A DNA stretch of 28,290 nucleotides, taken from positions 1 to 28,290 of the forward strand of contig CAJKSP010000031.1 in assembly GCA_905202595.1 (NCBI GenBank), given 5' to 3'. A program made the position numbers and the translations under genes. Below are positions 22,351 through 28,290 of this stretch, in pieces. The notes beneath the pieces were generated by a model, which did not search any database, had not been told where the DNA came from, and saw nothing but the letters and a program-made list of their open reading frames with translations. Each line of letters begins with the position of its first letter. Within the stretch, counting starts at the first letter, position 1. The DNA is from an uncultured Sutterella sp. GTDB taxonomy: Bacteria > Pseudomonadota > Gammaproteobacteria > Burkholderiales > Burkholderiaceae_F.

Positions 22351-24402
22351 TCATTGGAGAAGCTCGGCCACGCGCCTCGCGAAGTCCGTGACGGGGGCAG
22401 GGGCTGAAGCCTCCGAATTCTCCGCCGAGGGCACTTCGTCCGCTATTTCATAGTGCACGTCAGGGCCCGCGAGCGAGGCGATGCCGAAGGGGCCAAGGCT
22501 CTCGCTTTTTAGCGCATCGGCGACGTCGCCGGCGTGCTCGAGGCCGCCCAGGCGCCGCTGTCCCTGCCAGGCGGCATCGTTGCCGCAGAAGAGCCAGAGT
22601 CCGTCGATGCGCTCCTCGGCCGACGCCGGCCGGATGGAGAAGAGGTAGCGGAAGACGAGCGGAATCGTCATCTTCTTCACGACGGTTTCGCGGCTTGAAT
22701 ACTTGGCGTCGGCGATGAGCCAGCGCGCCGGGCCGAGCGAGCCGTCTGGGAGGCGGCGCCGAACGGCTGCGATGAAGTCGGGCGTGTAGAAGGGATGCCG
22801 CACGCTTTGAACTTCAGAGGGCGCGCCGCCGAGAGCGTCTGTCGAAAGCGACGTCATTCGGTAGAGCGACAGTCCGTTTTCGGCTCGGTAGTCGAAGCCG
22901 GCGACGACTGGCTGCGAATAAAGCACCGCTTCGCCCTGAGGCGATTCAAAGACGAAGGTGTTGGCGAGGTCGTTCGCGTCCGGCGCGAAGCGCGCTTCAT
23001 GAGAGCGGTATTCGAAGCGCCGGATGCTCTTCGGCGAGAGGCCGAGGCGGCAGAAGTCGTCGAGAAGCCGCACGAGCATGTAGGTTTCGTAGAGCCGGCT
23101 TCGCTTGAGGAACGAAAAGAGAAATTCGGCCGGCGCGAGCTCGAAGCGGCCGGCGCGGCGCCAGCGCACGATGGCGTCGAAGACGAGGCGATAGGCCGGA
23201 ATGGAGAGAAAGGCCGGCGTCGGCTCCGGAATGCCCGGCACGGGGATTTCATGGGCCGGCACGGCTTCTCGATAGTGCAGATGGATCTCGCGCAGCCGCG
23301 CTTCAAGCGCCGAGGAGCGCTCGGCATAGCGGCGAAGCGGCTCGGCGGCCGTCTGCAGGAGCGCCGCGCTCGTCGCAATCCAGCCGCCGTCGGCATTGTG
23401 CGCGTCGGGGAACTGCGCAAGGAGCAGATTCGCTTCCTTCACGTCGGCTTTGGCTTCGCCGGCGAGCGTGCGCAGGAACCCGAGAAGCACGCGGTTTTCG
23501 TAGACGTCGGTCGACTTGAGGCTCGTCGTGACAAGCGTGCGGCGCGGCAGGAACGTTCTCGAGCCGATGCGGATGCCGGCGCCTGCCGGCGCTTCAGAAA
23601 GCTCTTCGGGATGCTGCGCCATGTAGGCGGCGGTTTCCGGGCGGAAGTCTCGAAGCTTTTCAAAGGCGTCGATGCGGCTGCCGGGAACAAGCGCAAAGCG
23701 CGCATTGCGCCGAAAGCTTGCGAGCTGCGTTTCATAGACCCGCACGGCGTCTTCGAGCGCGGAGAGCCGCGCCTGGAGCGGATCGGCGCCGGAAGCGCCG
23801 GAGAGCGGCGTGCGCATGGGGCGGGCTCCGCTCGGCTCTTCGCCTTCGGGATCGGGCTGCTCCGCGAGCGCTTCCGGGGCGAGCCATGTCTTCCAGCGGC
23901 TCAGCACGGCATCGGCCATGCGGGAGATGTTTTCCGAGGCGGGTCCGCAGGGAATCATGACGGCGGCGGGTTCGGCGGCGTAGCGGATGGCGGCGGCGCT
24001 GCGGCGGAGCTCCACCTCAAGCGACGCAAAGCCGAAGGCGTCGGCAAAGAGGCTCGCGCCTGCCGCGGGCCAGAGGACGATGCGGCCGTCCTGCAGCTCG
24101 CCCTGGCGGGTTTCGATGATCGCGCCGGCGAGGTAGAGGTTGGCGATGATGCGTCCGTCCCCCGGCGGCAGCTCTTCGTCGGAGAGCGAGAGCTCGAAGG
24201 CGTAGGCGACGCCTGCGTAGACCCGTGCGGAGACGAGGCGCGCCGGCGTCGATGGGGCGGGCGCTGCCGCGCCGCCTGCCGGGTCGGCAGCGATGGGCGA
24301 GAGCCGCAGAACAAGCGGCTCCGGAAGCGGGGCGTCCGCCGCCCAAGCGTCTGCGCCGCCTGTTCTTTCTAGGCGCTCTGCTCTGAGAATGATTGCCGCC
24401 AT
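22351..24402 (-). CDS. DUF2357-domain PD-(D/E)XK nuclease (McrC-like)
   Basis: A 683-residue protein with the layout of DUF2357-type McrC relatives. The N-terminal third is Ala/Pro-rich with a beta-rich part (56-135) and a helix at 208-235; the DUF2357 region is about 235-400, including VTTSLKSTDVYENRVLLGFL (291-310). The nuclease part contains RLYETYML (436-443, Glu439), YTPDF (539-543, Asp542) and WLIADAKYSS (561-570, Asp565 and Lys567), the PD-(D/E)XK set. In McrBC systems the AAA+ partner drives this nuclease to cut targeted nucleic acid. It begins 51 bases after the McrB-like stop. The ATG is accepted despite a weak ribosome binding site, since no better start is near. The target, DNA or RNA and modified or not, cannot be read from the sequence. 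Confidence 0.88.
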   Translation of the reverse strand: MAAIILRAERLERTGGADAWAADAPLPEPLVLRLSPIAADPAGGAAAPAPSTPARLVSARVYAGVAYAFELSLSDEELPPGDGRIIANLYLAGAIIETRQGELQDGRIVLWPAAGASLFADAFGFASLEVELRRSAAAIRYAAEPAAVMIPCGPASENISRMADAVLSRWKTWLAPEALAEQPDPEGEEPSGARPMRTPLSGASGADPLQARLSALEDAVRVYETQLASFRRNARFALVPGSRIDAFEKLRDFRPETAAYMAQHPEELSEAPAGAGIRIGSRTFLPRRTLVTTSLKSTDVYENRVLLGFLRTLAGEAKADVKEANLLLAQFPDAHNADGGWIATSAALLQTAAEPLRRYAERSSALEARLREIHLHYREAVPAHEIPVPGIPEPTPAFLSIPAYRLVFDAIVRWRRAGRFELAPAEFLFSFLKRSRLYETYMLVRLLDDFCRLGLSPKSIRRFEYRSHEARFAPDANDLANTFVFESPQGEAVLYSQPVVAGFDYRAENGLSLYRMTSLSTDALGGAPSEVQSVRHPFYTPDFIAAVRRRLPDGSLGPARWLIADAKYSSRETVVKKMTIPLVFRYLFSIRPASAEERIDGLWLFCGNDAAWQGQRRLGGLEHAGDVADALKSESLGPFGIASLAGPDVHYEIADEVPSAENSEASAPAPVTDFARRVAELLQ

Positions 24403-24453
24403 GCCGCGATGCCTTTTCTTTGTCTGTCTCTCCCGAGGGCTTTCTTTCTGCGC

Positions 24454-27400
24454 TTAGAAGAAGCGGTAGTAGCCCATGGAGCGGTCGCCGCGCTCGATGA
24501 TGTCTTCGAGCAGCGCGAGCGAGCGCTCGAGGCCGTTTCCTTCGAGGAGCGTCTTCAGCTCGACGAGCCCTTCGCGGAAGAGATCGCCGTTGCCGGCGAT
24601 TCTCGGCAGAAGCTTCTGCGCGCAGGCAAAGTCTGCCGCCTCGATGTGCGCAGGCTGCCGCTCGCTTGAGAAGACGCGGGCGGCGGCGCTTGCAAAGCGG
24701 CTGCAGGCAATGCGCGTGCGAGCGGAGGCGGGGAAGCCGAGCTTCGCGAAAGCTTCATAGAGATCTTCGAGGATGCCGCGCATCTGGCTGCGGCCCGCAG
24801 ACGGATCGCCCGGTGCAAAGAGCGCCGTGAGATTCGCCCAGGAGATGAGGGGTGCATCGGGGTCGGGCTCGCCGGAGCCGGCGGCCTCGGCGGACAGCGA
24901 CGACCAGTCGGCCTCCGGCAGCGTCACGACGGCCGCGCGGTCGATGAGGCGCGGCGAGAGAATTTCCGTCGTATGGTCGTTGTTGATCGTTGCCGCAAAG
25001 CGCAGCGTGTCGGGAATGCCGCAGCGCGTGCGGTCGCCGAGCGCGATGGCCGACGTGCGGCTGCGCTCGTCGCAGATGGGCATGAAGTCCGCGAAGTAGT
25101 ACTCCATCGGCGAGAGGTTCGCTTCGTCGAGAAGCATCAGATAGGGCAGCGCCGCAAAGCCCGCGCGCTTTTCGGCGTCGAGCTCGCGGAAGGCGTCGCA
25201 GCGCCGCGGGTCGATGCTCTCGAACGTGTGCGTAAGCGGGTTCCAGTAGCCGATGAAGTCGCGCTTGGAGGTCCAGCCGCGCTCGACCGGCACGGCGAGG
25301 AAGCGGTTGGCGGCCTCCGGATCAGGCCAGGCGGCCTGGCCTGCCAGCCGCGCCGAGAGGCTTCTGAGGCCCAGCGCGTCGGCAAGAATGCGGCAGATCG
25401 TCGTCTTGCCCGAGCCCGGCGGGCCCGAAAAGACTGTGAGGAAGCTCTGCGAGAGCGTAAGGAAGAGCGCGAGGATCTCGTTGCGGCTGTACGAGCGGCG
25501 GGCCTGCACGGCCTCGACGAGATAGTCGGCCAGCGCGCGGCCGGCGAGAGGCGAAAGCTTGAGCGCCGAGAGCGACTTCGCGCGCTCTTCGTAGCCAGCG
25601 CTCTCTTCGCCCTCGGTCCAGCGCGCGGCGGCTTCCGTGAGCTTCGCGGCGAGGGCGCCGTTGAAGGCGAAGCGGCTCGGATCGCTCACCGCCTTGTCGA
25701 GGCGCTCGATGATGCGCTTTCCTTCCGCTTCAAGCTCTTCGTTTTCATGCTGCAGGCGCGCGGCGTCGGCCGAAAGCTTCTCGCGAAGCGCGGCGAGCTC
25801 AGCCGTTTCGGTGAGCGCTTCGAGTTCGCTCTTCTTCTCCTCGACCGCCTTCTCCAGCTGATCGCGCTCGCTCAGAAGCGCGCGGTTCGCGGCTTCAAGC
25901 TCCTTCTTCTTCGCGCGGCTGCGGTCGGCTGCCGTCTTCGCGAGGCTTTCGACCTCGCGCTGCTTGGCGGCGCGCTCGGCTTCAAGCGCGTCGAGCTCGC
26001 GGCGGATGAGCTTGTGCTGCTGCAGGTTCTGCTGCAGCGCCGGATCCTGCATGACGCGCTTCACGACGGCGGAGAAGAGCGGGCTGCTTTCGCTGGCGGA
26101 GCGGTCAAGCGTTTCGGAGAGCAGGCGAGCGACGTCGTCATAGAAGCGCTCGTTCTGAGATTCGCTCTCGAGAATGGTTTCAATGCGCTGCGAGCGCGCG
26201 CGCCGGATGCGCAGGTCGTCCGTGAAGAGGTCGCTCGACTCGAGATTCGACTGCACCCAGCCCGCCACCTTCTCCCGAGCGGCCTTGTCGGTCGAAACGG
26301 CTGCGCCGAGCTTTTTGAGGAGCGCCTCGTCGGAGAGCACGTCGCAGAGCTCGATCGGCAGATCGTCCGTGAAGACGGCATCGATCGGCGCGTTGACCCC
26401 TGCGCCGCAGTATTCGAAGAAGCGGTGGCGGCCGCGGGCGCCGTCGGGCGAGAAGGCCCGGACGATGCCGCGGTTCGAGCCGCTCTGGACGTTGACGTAG
26501 GGCCTGCGGGAAGCGTCTTCTTTGAGAGGCATCGGACCGTAGAGGCGGCCGTCCGCTTCAAGAAGCACCGGCACGTTTGCAAGGCGCAGCGTTCCCGGCG
26601 GGAGCTCGGGCGAAGCGCCCGCCGCAATGCGCACCGGAATGTTGCGCTCGAAGTCGAGCGGCGCAGATTCGGCCGGCCGCACGACGATGTAGCCGCCGAA
26701 GGCTTCCATCGGACGCAGGCGCTCTGAAGCGGCGAGGCGCTCGTAGTCGACGCGAAGCTCGTAGTCCTCGCGGGGCGCGAGCCCCGAGGCCCCTCGGTTG
26801 GGCGAGAGGTCGCCGTCGGGCTCAAGGTCCATCGCGTAGAAGGCGCCTTCTGAAAGCTTGATGCGGGTCTGCGCCGAGAAGAGGTTCACTGCGCCGAAGC
26901 GCGGAAAGCGCTGCACGGCTTCCTGAGGCGCAACGGGCTCGAAGCGGCCGCGGCGCCAGACGGCGGTCATGTGGAAGTTCCACCAGCCGCTCTGCTGCGT
27001 GACGTAGCCGAGCCAGCGCTCGATCCCGGGGCCGGGCTCAGCCGGGCGTTCGCGCACGGCCGGGCTCTCGAGCGAGAAGGTGCGGGGCGCCGGACCGTCG
27101 GAGATGATGCGGTCCGGATAGCCTCGGAGATCGTCGGGGCTGCCGGCGTGCACCGTAGAGGGCCTCTCAGCATGCGGCTTTTCTGAAGCGGGCTTCGCGG
27201 CAGGCGCTTGAGCAGGCGCGGAGGCTGCTTCGGGTATTGGCGCTGCAGCCTGAGAGGCGGCGGGGCGGGTTGACGGCTCCTGCGGGGCGGAGGACGCTTC
27301 ATTCCGAGCCGGCTGTGAGGACGAGGGCTTTTCTTCTGACGGCGCAGGTGGCGTGCATTCGTCCTGTGCCTCCGCCTTGACTGCTTCGGGCGCCGCGCTT

Positions 27401-28059
27401 GAAGCGGCTGGGGCGCTCTCAGCAGCGCTGGCTTCAGCAGCCGGCTGCGGCGCTTCGCCTAACGCTTTCGACACGCTCAGAGGCGTCTCCAGCATGGACT
27501 GCGGCAGGAACGGCCTGAAGAGCCGGCTCCGTTGCAGCGCTGCGAGGAATATCTCGTAAGTGGTCGTCTCCGGGAAGGTGAGGCTGAAGATGGCAAAAAG
27601 GCAGGCTTTGAAGGCTTCTTCAGGCGTCACCTCCTTCTTGCCGGCTGCCTTGGCCAGGGCCTCAGGCAGCTGATCCATCGAGGCGCTCGCTTCGTCAAGA
27701 ACCTGCGAGAGCGAGGCGGCTGACGCCGCGCTTTGGCTCTCGGCCAGGGTGAGCTTGACGTCCACCATCTTTTTGAGTTCGTCGCCGAAGAGCGGGCAGC
27801 AGGCTTGACCGACCTTTGACGCGTCGAATCGGTTCATCATCATTTCAAAGATGACGAAGTCGAGCAAGTGGGTGCTCGCAATGAGGCGGCGCCTCAGCAT
27901 CTGGTTCGTCTTCAGCGTGCCTGACACTCGAAAGCCGGCCAGCGAGCGCATGCCTCGCTGCTTCGAGCGCAGGATGTCCATCCCTGCTTTGTCTTCCGCT
28001 TTGGTCAGAAGCCGAATGAAGAGCTCCCAGAGCTGGAGCTGTGCTTGAGAGGCCGCCAT
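24454..28059 (-). CDS. McrB-like AAA+ NTPase with coiled coil
   Basis: A 1201-residue motor subunit of an McrBC-like system. The first 200 residues are helical and of unknown fold; 200-340 is an Ala/Pro/Ser/Glu-rich linker; 345-600 is a beta-rich region that could recognise the target; 680-790 is a long coiled coil; and 830-1201 is the AAA+ module. The Walker A is GPPGSGKT (879-886), Walker B LMLLDEANLSPMEYY (974-988), the sensor region TINND (1024-1028), and SPRLIDR (1035-1041) the arginine-finger end. Compared with the NTAD signature of E. coli McrB (GTP-using), the corresponding stretch here is NND, so nucleotide preference may differ. The ATG at 28059 has AGAGGAG ten bases upstream; a TTG 54 bases further up is less likely. 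The long coiled coil recalls the coiled-coil nuclease tandem (CoCoNuT) relatives of McrB, but this exact class is unproven. Confidence 0.88.
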   Translation of the reverse strand: MAASQAQLQLWELFIRLLTKAEDKAGMDILRSKQRGMRSLAGFRVSGTLKTNQMLRRRLIASTHLLDFVIFEMMMNRFDASKVGQACCPLFGDELKKMVDVKLTLAESQSAASAASLSQVLDEASASMDQLPEALAKAAGKKEVTPEEAFKACLFAIFSLTFPETTTYEIFLAALQRSRLFRPFLPQSMLETPLSVSKALGEAPQPAAEASAAESAPAASSAAPEAVKAEAQDECTPPAPSEEKPSSSQPARNEASSAPQEPSTRPAASQAAAPIPEAASAPAQAPAAKPASEKPHAERPSTVHAGSPDDLRGYPDRIISDGPAPRTFSLESPAVRERPAEPGPGIERWLGYVTQQSGWWNFHMTAVWRRGRFEPVAPQEAVQRFPRFGAVNLFSAQTRIKLSEGAFYAMDLEPDGDLSPNRGASGLAPREDYELRVDYERLAASERLRPMEAFGGYIVVRPAESAPLDFERNIPVRIAAGASPELPPGTLRLANVPVLLEADGRLYGPMPLKEDASRRPYVNVQSGSNRGIVRAFSPDGARGRHRFFEYCGAGVNAPIDAVFTDDLPIELCDVLSDEALLKKLGAAVSTDKAAREKVAGWVQSNLESSDLFTDDLRIRRARSQRIETILESESQNERFYDDVARLLSETLDRSASESSPLFSAVVKRVMQDPALQQNLQQHKLIRRELDALEAERAAKQREVESLAKTAADRSRAKKKELEAANRALLSERDQLEKAVEEKKSELEALTETAELAALREKLSADAARLQHENEELEAEGKRIIERLDKAVSDPSRFAFNGALAAKLTEAAARWTEGEESAGYEERAKSLSALKLSPLAGRALADYLVEAVQARRSYSRNEILALFLTLSQSFLTVFSGPPGSGKTTICRILADALGLRSLSARLAGQAAWPDPEAANRFLAVPVERGWTSKRDFIGYWNPLTHTFESIDPRRCDAFRELDAEKRAGFAALPYLMLLDEANLSPMEYYFADFMPICDERSRTSAIALGDRTRCGIPDTLRFAATINNDHTTEILSPRLIDRAAVVTLPEADWSSLSAEAAGSGEPDPDAPLISWANLTALFAPGDPSAGRSQMRGILEDLYEAFAKLGFPASARTRIACSRFASAAARVFSSERQPAHIEAADFACAQKLLPRIAGNGDLFREGLVELKTLLEGNGLERSLALLEDIIERGDRSMGYYRFF

Positions 28060-28250
28060 GGCTTGAATCTCCTCTTCTGCGCCTGTTTGCCGGGCGCGCC
28101 TGTCGAGATGCAAAGGATCAAATTATAGGCGGGAGCTCCGCGCTGCCTGCTCTCGCTTCCTCTAAGGGGCAGGCGTTGCCATTCAACATCTGCCATGCAC
28201 ATGAATGCAGAATCGCGGCGGCTGAGCAAAATGCCCTAAGGATCCTCTGA

Positions 28251-28277
28251 GCAAATGCCGTTTTCGGCGGCATTTGC
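28251..28277. repeat. Inverted repeat near the right end
   Basis: GCAAATGCCG (28251-28260) and CGGCATTTGC (28268-28277) are perfect 10-bp arms around a 7-base loop. It lies about 190 bases upstream of the McrB-like start, in a 231-base stretch with no gene. It could be the terminator of a gene beyond the window, but there is no T-run on either side. Confidence 0.5.
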
Positions 28278-28290
28278 CAGAATTGAATAG

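Noticed and set aside
22795..24372. 525-codon plus-strand open frame opposite the McrC-like gene
   Set aside because: No ribosome binding site or motif; the minus-strand frame has the nuclease motifs and a matching partner gene.
24973..26727. 584-codon plus-strand open frame opposite the McrB-like gene
   Set aside because: Composition is Arg/Ala/Glu-skewed and it lies antisense to the Walker motifs and coiled coil; treated as a shadow.

Overview
The window comes from a GC-rich bacterial chromosome, most likely a betaproteobacterium of the Sutterellaceae type (Burkholderiales). That placement is inference from the mix of menaquinone genes of the E. coli kind, a TorD-like molybdoenzyme chaperone, M20 amidohydrolase, small flavoenzymes and strong GC bias at third positions. 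No rRNA, tRNA or CRISPR array is visible.

Layout. (1) 1-146: on the + strand, what looks like the 3' end (domains V and VI) of a class-C-like group II intron whose body lies left of the window. (2) 165-3799, minus strand: menB, menE and a fusion of a degenerate shikimate-dehydrogenase-like domain with shikimate kinase. (3) 3969-17609, minus strand: a large restriction-type defence locus. In transcription order it encodes a FokI-like restriction endonuclease, a C5 cytosine methyltransferase with a ribbon-helix-helix-like N-terminus, Vsr, a 337-bp gene-free gap, an ankyrin-repeat protein fused to a MORC/MutL-type GHKL ATPase, a Z1-domain helicase-like ATPase, a DUF4420 PD-(D/E)XK nuclease and an AIPR protein. 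(4) 17731-20151, plus strand: an unknown 154-aa protein, an M20D amidohydrolase and a small exported proline-rich protein. (5) 20250-22252, minus strand: a nitroreductase-fold protein, a flavin reductase-like protein and a TorD-like chaperone. (6) 22351-28059, minus strand: a two-gene McrBC-like system, with a coiled-coil AAA+ NTPase followed by a DUF2357/PD-(D/E)XK nuclease.

How the genes work together. The 4-17.6 kb locus matches the kind of neighbourhood in which prokaryotic MORC-like ATPases (paraMORCs) were described with Z1, DUF4420, AIPR, Dcm and Vsr. The methyltransferase should mark self DNA, Vsr should repair T:G mismatches left by deamination of the methylated cytosine, and the ATPases and nucleases should restrict unmarked DNA. 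The most unusual parts here are the roughly 500-residue ankyrin-like sensor region joined to the MORC-like ATPase, the additional FokI-like nuclease, and two different in-frame 18-bp tandem repeats inside the Z1 gene. A second nucleic-acid-targeting NTPase/nuclease pair lies about 5 kb away, so the window is a defence island embedded among housekeeping genes.

All functions are read from motifs and overall family resemblance by eye; no database search was made.
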